NCBI GenBank assembly: GCA_002343775.1
Contig: DDSH01000026.1
Location: 1-64,000 of the forward strand
Reading direction: 5' to 3'
Source of the DNA: Anaerolineales bacterium UBA2395
GTDB taxonomy: Bacteria > Chloroflexota > Anaerolineae > Anaerolineales > Villigracilaceae
DNA: 64,000 bases
Part shown: one piece after another, positions 51,464 to 60,175 of the stretch
Layout: each line of letters starts with the position of its first letter
Numbering within the stretch: the first letter of the stretch is position 1
Notes under the pieces: model-generated
Seen by the model: the letters and a program-made list of their open reading frames with translations, nothing else
The model's database searches: none
Told to the model about the DNA's origin: nothing
Translations under genes and position numbers: made by a program

Positions 51464-51910
51464 ATGGAGAGAACCCTGCCCGGCATCCTCGTCCGCGGAC
51501 ATCAGGTGGCGTCACGCCCGTCGGCAGATTATCCGTACAGTACGCTGGAAAAACAAAAGCCCTACTTCAAACGCCTCGGGCTCGACCTTGGGAAATACTT
51601 CAACGGCACCTTGAACATCTCTATCTCGCCGCTGACTTATGAAATGTCTGCGCCGGAGTTCACCTTTCCGCTCGTCGAATGGACCGACCTGCACCCACCC
51701 GAGACTTTTTCCTTCTCGCGCTGCAAAGTCCGCTTTCGCGAAAGGGTATATGAAGGCTGGGTGTATTACCCGCACCCGGAGACAAAGCGGAATCACTTTC
51801 AGGACGCGTCGCTGATCGAAGTCATTGCGGATGAGATCGAGGGCATCCGCTACGGGGATGCGTTGGAGATTGTCGTCAACCTGCGGGAGATCACCGTCCG
51901 CGACGGATAA
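51464..51910 (+). CDS. Small cradle-loop-barrel protein resembling archaeal riboflavin kinase
   Basis: A 148-residue protein with features like the CTP-dependent riboflavin kinase fold (DUF120): LGLDLGKYFNGTLNISI, then FPLVEWTDLHPPETFSF, RCKVRF and VYYPHPETK, and the closing YGDALEIVV. A beta-barrel with the same order of strands is likely. Key kinase residues cannot be confirmed, so the function is open. A TATACT box lies 10 bases before ATG 51464, which leaves little room for a ribosome binding site. Confidence 0.6.
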   Translation: MERTLPGILVRGHQVASRPSADYPYSTLEKQKPYFKRLGLDLGKYFNGTLNISISPLTYEMSAPEFTFPLVEWTDLHPPETFSFSRCKVRFRERVYEGWVYYPHPETKRNHFQDASLIEVIADEIEGIRYGDALEIVVNLREITVRDG

Positions 51911-52047
51911 ACCCGGGGATATTCAAGTCAGTTTCGGAACCCGGCAGGAAGCGGGATCGGGTAAGCACCACCCAAAAGTGCTATTTCAAGGTCAAATTTG
52001 GGAATAATGACATCAGCTCGTGTAAAATGGTCAAATAAAGGTATCTC

Positions 52048-52788
52048 ATGCGGATCGCTTTCATCTCAGATATTCATGGAAACTTCACAGCGCTCAAGGC
52101 TGTCCGTGCGGACATTGAGAAACAACACATCGACCAGGTGATTTGTCTCGGAGATACCGTCACGCTCGGTCCACAGCCGCGCGAAGTGCTAGATACGCTC
52201 CGTGAGTTGAAAAGCATTAACATTTTTGGGAATCATGAAGCGGCACTGCTCGAACCGGAGAAAGCCGCCGAGTACGAGATCACCGATTATCTCATCCCGG
52301 ACCTATATTGGGGGCGTGAACGACTTGCGCAGGAGGATTTTGATTTCCTGCATTCGTTCCAACCGACACATGAATTGGTCTTTCCAAACGGAGTGCAGCT
52401 GCTCGCCTTTCATGGTTCACCACGCTCCACTACCGAATTGATCCTCGCCACAACCCCGCCTGAAACGCTCGATGAAGCCTTCAAAGGACACCAAGCCAGC
52501 GTGTTGATCGGGGGACATTCCCACATCCAAATGCATCGCCGGTATGGGTCGCGCTTGTTCCTCAATTCGGGCAGTGTTGGCAATGCTTTCACACACGCCT
52601 ATTCACCAGGCAAGGCACCCAGCCTGCTACCATGGGCGGAATACGCCATCCTCGATCAGTCGGGTGACCTTTTCAGTGTAGACCTGCGACGCGTGTATTT
52701 CGATACTGCCGCCCTGCTGGAGATCGTAAAGAAGAGTGATTTACCGGGCGCTGCCTGGTGGCTGAGGCAATATCAGGAACACACATAA
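52048..52788 (+). CDS. Calcineurin-like metallophosphoesterase
   Basis: A 246-residue phosphoesterase. Metal-site motifs are in order: SDIHGNF, GDTVTLGP, FGNHEA, FHGSP and GGHSHIQ. This arrangement is typical of the MJ0936/YfcE group, which hydrolyses phosphodiesters or cyclic nucleotides in vitro. It is cytoplasmic. AAAGG precedes ATG 52048, and TAAAAT about 24 bases upstream may be the -10 box. A small terminator follows. Confidence 0.9.
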   Translation: MRIAFISDIHGNFTALKAVRADIEKQHIDQVICLGDTVTLGPQPREVLDTLRELKSINIFGNHEAALLEPEKAAEYEITDYLIPDLYWGRERLAQEDFDFLHSFQPTHELVFPNGVQLLAFHGSPRSTTELILATTPPETLDEAFKGHQASVLIGGHSHIQMHRRYGSRLFLNSGSVGNAFTHAYSPGKAPSLLPWAEYAILDQSGDLFSVDLRRVYFDTAALLEIVKKSDLPGAAWWLRQYQEHT

Positions 52789-52806
52789 CGTATATTCCCT
52801 TCACAG

Positions 52807-52829
52807 AATGCGGTCACGCCGCATTTTTG
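52807..52829 (+). terminator. Rho-independent terminator
   Basis: AATGCGG (52807-52813) pairs with CCGCATT (52819-52825), followed by T residues, after the metallophosphoesterase gene. Confidence 0.75.
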
Positions 52830-52932
52830 ATTCAAGCGGAGATTTTATTTGAAATCTTGATGTTCGATTTCAGTCGAACATTCAAAAAAACAGAACGTCA
52901 GCAGCCCTTTGCCAATCAGGAGCAATCTCATT

Positions 52933-54204
52933 ATGACGATTACCGTATTCAAAAATGCAACGTTGATCGACGGAACTGGCGCCGCCCCACTGAAACACAG
53001 CATCGTTGCCATTGAAGGCGACAAAATCATTTATGCGGGCGCGGCGGACGCATGGAAAACGCCGGAAGGAAAATCTGCAAACGAGATCGACCTGACCGGA
53101 AAGACCATACTGCCAGGTCTGATCGATTGTCACGTCCATATTGCTGCCGAAAGCCTGCCAGACAGTACCCTGAACGGTCCGTGGGGCTGGACAACATTGG
53201 TGATGCTGCGACATGCACAGAACACATTGGCGGCGGGCATTACCACCATCCGCGATGTGGGCGGCAGGCATCACTTGGAGTTTTCCCTGCGCAAGGCAGC
53301 GGAAGCCGGCTGGTTCGCCGCGCCGCGCATGTCGCTTGCTGGAAAGTTACTTTCGATCACCACGACTGGAACAGAATGGTATGACGGCATGTACCGCGAA
53401 GCCGACGGTGTGGACGAAGTCCGCAAGGCGGCACGCGAACAGTTGAAAGCCGGGGCAGACTTGATCAAAGTGCTGGCGACGGGGGCAGTCCTCGCGCCGG
53501 GCGAAACCCCGGGGGCAGCTACCTTCGAATTGGAAGAAATACGCGCGGCGGTGGTCGAAGCCGCCAAAGTTGGCAAGATCGTGGCGGCACACGCGCACGG
53601 CATCGACGGCATTCGCAATGCAGTGGAGGCTGGCGCAAAGACCATCGAACATGGCACTTACCTCAATCAGGATCCGCGTGTGATGGAGCGCATGGCAAGG
53701 GAAGGCATCTTCCTCGTCCCCACGTTGAAAGCAGGATTTGATGTGATCGAAGGCGACAAACCCGGTATTCCAGATTGGATCATGGAAAAGAGCAAACAGA
53801 CTCAAGAAGATGCCATGCTGTCGATCCGCAAAGCGTACGAAGCAGGCGTGCCGATTGCGATGGGAACCGACGCCGCCACGCCGTATAACTTCCACGGTGA
53901 AAATGCGATGGAACTGTATTACATGTCTCAGGCGGGTATCTCGGCGATGGATTGCATCGTCGCTTCGACGAAGAACGCGGCGCGGGCGCTCGGCTGGGAG
54001 GACAAACTCGGCACGCTGGAAGCCGGGAAACTGGCGGACCTGCTGATCGTCGGCAAAAATCCGCTGGACGATTTACGTTCGCTTGCAGATCGAAAGAACA
54101 TCGGATATGTGATGCAAGGCGGAAAGTTCGTCACCCGTCAATTCGCGGGCGACGAGGGTATTCCCGAGGAATTGATGGCAGGCGCATGGGTGTGCTGCTC
54201 GTAA
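52933..54204 (+). CDS. Metal-dependent amidohydrolase (prolidase/imidazolonepropionase-like)
   Basis: A 423-residue amidohydrolase. DCHVHIAAES is the HxH metal motif, DLIKVLATGAV carries the Lys usually carboxylated in binuclear members, and AHAHGIDGIRNAV and IEHGTYL hold the next His residues. AMGTDAATPYN supplies the final Asp. This is the Xaa-Pro dipeptidase-like (Sgx9260/Cc2672) group that hydrolyses dipeptides or N-acyl amino acids. Start ATG 52933 is used because AGGAG lies just upstream. Confidence 0.87.
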   Translation: MTITVFKNATLIDGTGAAPLKHSIVAIEGDKIIYAGAADAWKTPEGKSANEIDLTGKTILPGLIDCHVHIAAESLPDSTLNGPWGWTTLVMLRHAQNTLAAGITTIRDVGGRHHLEFSLRKAAEAGWFAAPRMSLAGKLLSITTTGTEWYDGMYREADGVDEVRKAAREQLKAGADLIKVLATGAVLAPGETPGAATFELEEIRAAVVEAAKVGKIVAAHAHGIDGIRNAVEAGAKTIEHGTYLNQDPRVMERMAREGIFLVPTLKAGFDVIEGDKPGIPDWIMEKSKQTQEDAMLSIRKAYEAGVPIAMGTDAATPYNFHGENAMELYYMSQAGISAMDCIVASTKNAARALGWEDKLGTLEAGKLADLLIVGKNPLDDLRSLADRKNIGYVMQGGKFVTRQFAGDEGIPEELMAGAWVCCS

Positions 54205-54367
54205 GAAGTTGCAGAGAAACCCATTACGGGGAGAAAAAGCCACTTAAACAGAATAAACCACGGTTCGAGGGAGAAGCGCAGCGCTTCCTCTCAACCTTAA
54301 AAAATCCGTAAATCGGGTAAAATTGCTCAAGTAATCTGACTCGCAACCCAGCAGGAGGCGCAGCTTT

Positions 54368-55777
54368 ATGTTCGTCACCAAAAACCTTTACCAGAACGAC
54401 GACGCGTGGAAGAGCACGCCGCTTGGACACTCGAAGGAAACCATTGGATCGTGGGGCTGTCTGCTCACGTCCGTCACCATGATGTTGAATGGCATCGGCT
54501 ACAACGAAACCCCTGTCACCGTCAACGAAAAGATGAAAAAAGCCGGCGGTTTTCAGGGGGCGCTTTTTATCCCCAGCGTATTGCCGTATATTTGGGGCAA
54601 CTGCGCCTATCGCGACATGCAGCCCTGCGAAACCACGCCCGCGCCCATCGCTCAGATCGACGCCGCTGTGGCGGCGGGCAAGCCGGTCATATTGCAAGTG
54701 GATTGGAACAAGCAGGTGGGCATCCAGACCCACTTTGTGCTCGTCAAACAAAAGAAGGGCAACGATTACGTCATCTATGACCCGTATAAATACGGTGGCG
54801 ATAGCCCCGACAAGGAAGTTCTGCTAACCCAGCGCTACAAGTTCAACGGCGCAAAACTATCCACCGAGATCAGCGCAGTGCTGTGGTTCGAGAATTACAG
54901 CATTCAGCAGCCAGAGCCGCCCAAGAAAACATCTGTCCCATTGCCTGCCGAAAAATACATCCTCTACACCGCCGAAGATGATCTCGCTTTGCGCGCCGAA
55001 CCATCGGTCACGGGGTACTTATGGAAGCGCATGCTGATGAACAGCGAACTTATCAGCCTTGAGCCCCAAAAGCAGGCGAAGGCAAAGGTTGGCGTGCAGG
55101 GGCAATGGATTCAAGTGCAGGATGCAAGCGGCGAACAGGGATATGTGGCTGCCTGGTATGTTTCAGAACAAAAAGGAAACCCCGCTTCAACCACGACCTC
55201 GCAGCCTTCGTCGGCTCCCAAGCCTTCCACTGCCCCAACGCCGGGTTCAGCCCCGAAACCCGGAAACGCCCCCTCCCCCGCTCCTGTACCCGCCGGGGCG
55301 CTGGCGTTGGTGCCAACCACACAAATTTCCCTGCGAAGCAAACCCGTCGTCTCGCCGGATACGTTACTGCGATACGTGGAGATGACCGAGCAACTTATCA
55401 GCCTCGAACCTGCCAGTGAAGCGATTCCGAAGGTTGGCGCTCAGAATCAATGGCTCAAAGTCCGTGATGCGAAAGGCAAGGAAGGCTACGTGGCAGCGTG
55501 GTATGTCAAATATGCGGGCGGTTCCACCGCTCAAACCACCAGCAGCGCACCCGCTGCGAGTGGAGCGATCAAGGTCCGAACCACGGCGGAAGCGGTTTCA
55601 CTTCGCAACCAGCCGATTGTCAGCGATGCAACGTTGATCAAGCGCGTCCCCGTCAACCACGAATTCACCATCACAGAACCCGGCGGCGAGTCCAAAGTGG
55701 GCGCGAACAATCAATGGATCAAGGTAAAGGATGCGCTGCACGAAGGGTACATCGCTGCCTGGTTCGTAACCCGCTAG
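54368..55777 (+). CDS. C39-like cysteine peptidase with three SH3 domains, no signal peptide
   Basis: A 469-residue protein. The first 190 residues resemble C39-like peptidases: YQNDDAWKSTPLG, the likely catalytic Cys31 in GSWGCLLTSVTMML, His122 in QTHFVLVKQKK and the Asp/Asn position in YVIYDPYKYG. Three bacterial SH3 domains follow (about 195-270, 310-385, 400-469), each with a QW-K/QV segment and EGYVAAWYV-like end, joined by Pro/Ser/Ala linkers. SH3b proteins of this kind are usually secreted, but no signal peptide is visible. It is the first gene of the operon with the TIR-WD40 protein (13 bases apart). AGGAGG precedes the start. Confidence 0.78.
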   Translation: MFVTKNLYQNDDAWKSTPLGHSKETIGSWGCLLTSVTMMLNGIGYNETPVTVNEKMKKAGGFQGALFIPSVLPYIWGNCAYRDMQPCETTPAPIAQIDAAVAAGKPVILQVDWNKQVGIQTHFVLVKQKKGNDYVIYDPYKYGGDSPDKEVLLTQRYKFNGAKLSTEISAVLWFENYSIQQPEPPKKTSVPLPAEKYILYTAEDDLALRAEPSVTGYLWKRMLMNSELISLEPQKQAKAKVGVQGQWIQVQDASGEQGYVAAWYVSEQKGNPASTTTSQPSSAPKPSTAPTPGSAPKPGNAPSPAPVPAGALALVPTTQISLRSKPVVSPDTLLRYVEMTEQLISLEPASEAIPKVGAQNQWLKVRDAKGKEGYVAAWYVKYAGGSTAQTTSSAPAASGAIKVRTTAEAVSLRNQPIVSDATLIKRVPVNHEFTITEPGGESKVGANNQWIKVKDALHEGYIAAWFVTR

Positions 55778-55790
55778 GTTATCCGATTTC

Positions 55791-58781
55791 ATGGCAAAGC
55801 AGCGCAAGACTCAAGTTTTCATATCCTATTCCCGCAAGAACAAGCTGTTCACACGGAAGTTGAACGACGCCCTGGACGCAGCGGGACTCGAAGCCTGGGT
55901 GGATTGGGAGGGTATTCCCTTCAGCGCAGATTGGATGGCAACCATCACCGCCGCCATTGAAGCGTCGGACGCCTTCATCTTCGTCATCAGCAAGGATTCC
56001 ATCAAATCGGTATATTGCCTGAAAGAATTGGAATTTGCGCTCCAAAGCAACAAGAAGATCATTCCGGTCGTCTATTCCGAACCCGGCAAGGGTCACGATC
56101 TGCATCCAAAACTCTCCTCCACCAATTGGGTTTTCCTGCGCCCGCGCAAGGAAAAATTCCAGGAGATCATCCCCAAATTAGTAGACACTATCCTGACCGA
56201 CCTCGACTGGGTGCAGCAACACACGAACATCCTGCAGCGCGCCACCCAATGGAAACAAAAGCACGAGAACAGCAGTTATCTCTTGAGCGGCTCGTATCTC
56301 GAAGAAGCCGAACGCTGGATGACCGAATCCACCGAAGGCGAATCAAGACAGGTCTCGCCCCTGCAAGCCGAGTATATCCGCGCCAGTCGCAAGTATTCCA
56401 TGCGCCGCCAGCGGAATACCACCTTTGCATTCGGCATCCTGACCGCGCTCAGCCTGATTCTATTGATGTTTGCTGTCCGTCAGTGGGTCGAATCAGTGGA
56501 CAATGCGCAGCGCGCGGAGGAAAGCGCCGCACGCGCCGAAGCCAGCGCCAAGGATGCGGAACAAAGAAAAGCCCAGGCAGAGGCGAGCGAACGGCTCGCG
56601 CTCGAAAAGGAAAACCAAGCCAAGGCACAACGCAGCGCGGCACAGGCAAGCGAATACAGCATTCGCCCAGGAGAACTGGATACCAGCACCCTGCTGGCAA
56701 TCGAGTCGTTGTTCCGTTTCCCATCCGGCGATGCAGAAAATGTCCTGCGGGATAATCTCAGTCGCATGCCTGTTCCCGTGGCACAGCCAAGCCATACAGG
56801 CAGGATCTGGAACATCACCACCAGCGCCGACGGTCAATACATCATCAGCGCAAGCGCCGATGGTTCCGCCTGCGTTTGGAATATCGATGGCGAGAAAAAG
56901 TATTGTGTCCAGCACGAAGCGGATGTGATGGACGCGTTGGTCACCGCCGACTCGCAATGGCTTGTCACCGGAAGCACCGATGGAACCATCCGCTTTTGGA
57001 CCTTCGCGGATGGCTCTCCTGCCGAAGTGCTCGACCTGCAATCTCCCGTCCTCGACCTGGACATCAACCCGAAAAACACGTTCCTGGTCGCCGGGCGTGA
57101 AGACGAATATGTGACCGTTGTCAGCATTAATGCACGCAGGGTCACATACGATTTCAAATTCTCCAATGGACCCGTCAGCGTTGTACGCTTTCACCCCAAC
57201 GGCGACTGGATCAGCATCGGAACGAGGGAAGGCAGGGTGCGGCTGTGGAAGATCATGACCGGGCTGCTGGAATCAGGTCCGAGACATGAAGCGGAGATTT
57301 TCGACATCGCCCTCAGTCCGGATGGAAAAGTTACCGTCTCCGTCGGCGCAGACAGCAATGCCCGCATCTCACGCGCTGAAACGGGTCGGCAGACCCATGT
57401 CCTCGAACACCCCGATTGGGTGGAAGACGCCGCCTTCTCCCCGGATAATTCCTGGTTCGTCACCGCCTCAGACGACAAGATCGTCCGCGTCTTCGACACC
57501 AATTCCGGCGCGGAAAAGATCCGCATGTACCACGGCAGTTTCGTCCAAAAAGTGGCAGTCAGCCCCGATGGCAACTGGATCGCCAGCACCGGCTACGACC
57601 TGAGCATACGGATCTGGGACTCGCGCTCCGGCGCATTAATGCTCGATGCCTTTCTGGAAGGGATCGGCTCCGCGTTGGTCTTCACCCCGGATGGGTCGCG
57701 CATCATTGCCGGAGACCGCAGCGGAAACCTGACCATTTGGGATGTTTCCACGCTGTTTGCACGGATCGGAAACATCGAGTTCGCGGAATATGCCAACAAA
57801 TCAAAGTTCGACCCGGGCGGCAATTGGATCCTGGTGAACACTGATGATAAAAATCTCTGGCAGATTCCCGTCGGAGAAATTACGACCTTAAAAACGGAGG
57901 AGGCGAAAACTCCGTTAATCACGTTCGATGACCTGAGCGCGCAGACAAAGATCAGCCCTGACGCAAAATGGGTTGCGGTTTCTGTGAATTCTGAAACAGG
58001 CAACTCGCAGGCGCAGCTCTACAATGTTGAGACGAAGGTGCGCCACACCCTGCCGCACGATGCGGATATCACCGGACTCGCCATCAGCCCGGATAGCCAG
58101 TTCCTGGCAACTACCTATGAAAACGGCTCCAATGTCCAAATCTGGGAGATCGAAACCGGAACCCTGACAGCGACCATCCCATTTGAAGAAACCGCCTTTA
58201 CAATGGCGTACAGCCCCAAAGACCCGTTCCTTGCGGTTGGGCTGACAGACAAGATCGTCCTGTGGAATCTCGAATCGAACACAGCCGCCGCCACACTGCA
58301 ACAGGTTGGGCACATCCGCTCGCTGAACTTCAACACGGAAGGCACCTGGCTTGCGACCACCACGTCCAATGGAAGCATTTTCATCTGGGATATGACCCTC
58401 GGCGATCACACCGCACCGAAATATGAATTCCTTCAGGACGGGCGCATCACCTCGCTCGATTTCAACTCCAGCCGGCAGTGGCTGGCATCTGGCGGGGAAC
58501 GATACGTTTACCTGTGGGACCTCGCCACCGGTCAGGAAATCATCCGCATCCCGCATGGCGATGAAGTGACCAGCGTCAGCTTCTCTCCGGATGGAACCTT
58601 GCTATCTTCCGTCTCGAGAAAGATCGTCCAATTCTGGGACCTGAACCGCCTGCAACCCATCCCCCGCGACAGTCTCGTGGAATCCGCCTGTCAACGACTG
58701 ACAAGAAACCTGAACGCCAGCGAATGGGCATTCTTTTTCAAAGGCGATGAATACCGCCAACTCTGCCCCAACCTGCCGTAA
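55791..58781 (+). CDS. TIR-transmembrane-WD40 protein
   Basis: A 996-residue protein. Residues 7-140 are a TIR domain: TQVFISYSRKNK, then the loop GLEAWVDWEGIPF and YCLKELEFAL, where Glu79 sits at the position of the catalytic Glu of NADase TIR domains. A linker with LQAEYIRASRK leads to one membrane helix (211-229), then a charged coiled-coil (235-290). The rest (about 330-985) is a long WD40 array (VWNIDGEKKY, LVTGSTDGTIRFW and similar). TIR-WD40 proteins occur in cyanobacteria and Chloroflexi, and TIR domains in bacteria often consume NAD in abortive defence. The next gene starts 29 bases on. Confidence 0.9.
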   Translation: MAKQRKTQVFISYSRKNKLFTRKLNDALDAAGLEAWVDWEGIPFSADWMATITAAIEASDAFIFVISKDSIKSVYCLKELEFALQSNKKIIPVVYSEPGKGHDLHPKLSSTNWVFLRPRKEKFQEIIPKLVDTILTDLDWVQQHTNILQRATQWKQKHENSSYLLSGSYLEEAERWMTESTEGESRQVSPLQAEYIRASRKYSMRRQRNTTFAFGILTALSLILLMFAVRQWVESVDNAQRAEESAARAEASAKDAEQRKAQAEASERLALEKENQAKAQRSAAQASEYSIRPGELDTSTLLAIESLFRFPSGDAENVLRDNLSRMPVPVAQPSHTGRIWNITTSADGQYIISASADGSACVWNIDGEKKYCVQHEADVMDALVTADSQWLVTGSTDGTIRFWTFADGSPAEVLDLQSPVLDLDINPKNTFLVAGREDEYVTVVSINARRVTYDFKFSNGPVSVVRFHPNGDWISIGTREGRVRLWKIMTGLLESGPRHEAEIFDIALSPDGKVTVSVGADSNARISRAETGRQTHVLEHPDWVEDAAFSPDNSWFVTASDDKIVRVFDTNSGAEKIRMYHGSFVQKVAVSPDGNWIASTGYDLSIRIWDSRSGALMLDAFLEGIGSALVFTPDGSRIIAGDRSGNLTIWDVSTLFARIGNIEFAEYANKSKFDPGGNWILVNTDDKNLWQIPVGEITTLKTEEAKTPLITFDDLSAQTKISPDAKWVAVSVNSETGNSQAQLYNVETKVRHTLPHDADITGLAISPDSQFLATTYENGSNVQIWEIETGTLTATIPFEETAFTMAYSPKDPFLAVGLTDKIVLWNLESNTAAATLQQVGHIRSLNFNTEGTWLATTTSNGSIFIWDMTLGDHTAPKYEFLQDGRITSLDFNSSRQWLASGGERYVYLWDLATGQEIIRIPHGDEVTSVSFSPDGTLLSSVSRKIVQFWDLNRLQPIPRDSLVESACQRLTRNLNASEWAFFFKGDEYRQLCPNLP

Positions 58782-58810
58782 GCTATTATCGAATTCGAAG
58801 GAGCGCCATC

Positions 58811-60151
58811 ATGGATAACCAAGAACAAAATAAGACCCCCATTCTGGAAGTTGCCTGGCGGAAATTCGCGCAGTTCGACGACACCTCGGTAAAACGTACC
58901 GCTTCCTATACCAACCTGCGCCGCTGGATCGCCGTGCTTGGCGTGCTGGCTACGTTGTTCGCCATTCTCTATACCAGTTACCCGGGCAGTTTTCCCTCCA
59001 CAGGCAGGCTGGTCGTTCAAATCCTGCTGGTCGCTACCCCGATCCTCGCCTCGACACTGGCAGCGTTCACCAGCAAATTCTTCTCCACAGGCGATTGGCT
59101 GATCGCGCGCGCCGGCGCGGAAGAAACGCTGAAAGATATTTATCTGTACCGAACCATCTTGCAGGATAACCCAAAGCGGCGCGACTGGCTCGAAAAGCGG
59201 CTTGCGAAAATCCAACGCTCGGTCTATCGCGGCATGAACGGCGAATTGGTGATGGAAGCCTACAAAGGCGAGGTCCCGCCGCCACCGCGTTTCGACCCGA
59301 AATATCCAAACTGTGATCCCGGCTTTAGCAACCTGACCGGCGACGAATATTTCAAATTTCGTCTCGAGAACGAACTGAACTGGCATGTCAAGAAGATCAA
59401 CCAGAAAGAGAAGGAACGGACACGCCTGCAGATCCTGATCCTGATCTCCGGCGGGGCGGGCGCATTCTTAGCGGCTTTTAGCGGCGCAAACAGCAACCTG
59501 GCTTTGTGGGTCGCACTGACAGCATCCCTGACCACCACATTGCTCGGCTGGCAGGAACTCAAGAACCTCGATCTCGTCGTGCGCAACTACAGCAAGGTCA
59601 TCATGGAATTGAGCATCATCTCGGATCACTGGAAGAATCTCGAAGCCGAGGAACGCACCAAGACAGAGTTCTATCGCATGGTCAACTCCACCGAAGATAT
59701 TTTGTGGAGCCGCAATGTGGAATACATCAAAGCCATGCAAGAGGCGCTCAAAGAATCCGGCTTGGACGAGGAAGCCAGTCTCATCAATCGCGTCATACAA
59801 GAACAGCGCGATTCCGACCGCCGCCAACGCAAATCTATGGAAGATTCGGTCGTGAACTATATGACCGGTGTCATGCAGGAAACGGAGGAACGTCTCAGTG
59901 AGAAATTCGAGGAAGCCCTCGGAACGCTCGCAGAGGAGGCATCTTCTGACGTGGTGCAGGCAGAACTCGCGGCGATGAAAGAAGCGCTTCAAGACTTCAC
60001 CGAAAAAGTATCCCAGCGCCTTGGGCTGTTCACATCGCTGAAAGCGATCGCCGATGTTTACAAGGAAGTCGAAGTCAGCGCCAGCACGCCGCGACCCGTG
60101 ATCAACGACCTGCTCTCGCGTTATCCCAAATCGAGCGAAGTTAAAGGATAA
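58811..60151 (+). CDS. SLATT-like/DUF4231-type membrane protein
   Basis: A 446-residue protein with two hydrophobic hairpins. The first is WIAVLGVLATLFAILYTS and ILLVATPILASTLAAFTS (about 36-92). The second is LQILILISGGAGAFLAAFSG and LALWVALTASLTTTLLGW (about 200-245). YFKFRLENELNWHVKKINQK between them and the following HWKNLEAEE region match DUF4231, a relative of SLATT (2TM effectors of SMODS/SLOG conflict systems). A long helical tail follows (EAASSDVVQAELAAMKEALQ-type coiled coil). It is a candidate pore-forming effector. AAGGAG precedes ATG 58811. Confidence 0.8.
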   Translation: MDNQEQNKTPILEVAWRKFAQFDDTSVKRTASYTNLRRWIAVLGVLATLFAILYTSYPGSFPSTGRLVVQILLVATPILASTLAAFTSKFFSTGDWLIARAGAEETLKDIYLYRTILQDNPKRRDWLEKRLAKIQRSVYRGMNGELVMEAYKGEVPPPPRFDPKYPNCDPGFSNLTGDEYFKFRLENELNWHVKKINQKEKERTRLQILILISGGAGAFLAAFSGANSNLALWVALTASLTTTLLGWQELKNLDLVVRNYSKVIMELSIISDHWKNLEAEERTKTEFYRMVNSTEDILWSRNVEYIKAMQEALKESGLDEEASLINRVIQEQRDSDRRQRKSMEDSVVNYMTGVMQETEERLSEKFEEALGTLAEEASSDVVQAELAAMKEALQDFTEKVSQRLGLFTSLKAIADVYKEVEVSASTPRPVINDLLSRYPKSSEVKG

Positions 60152-60175
60152 CCGTTTATACGCAAGGAGATCTCC

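Noticed and set aside
54267..54286. GAAGCGC/GCGCTTC hairpin after the amidohydrolase gene as a terminator
   Set aside because: No T tract follows on either strand, and the stem is short.
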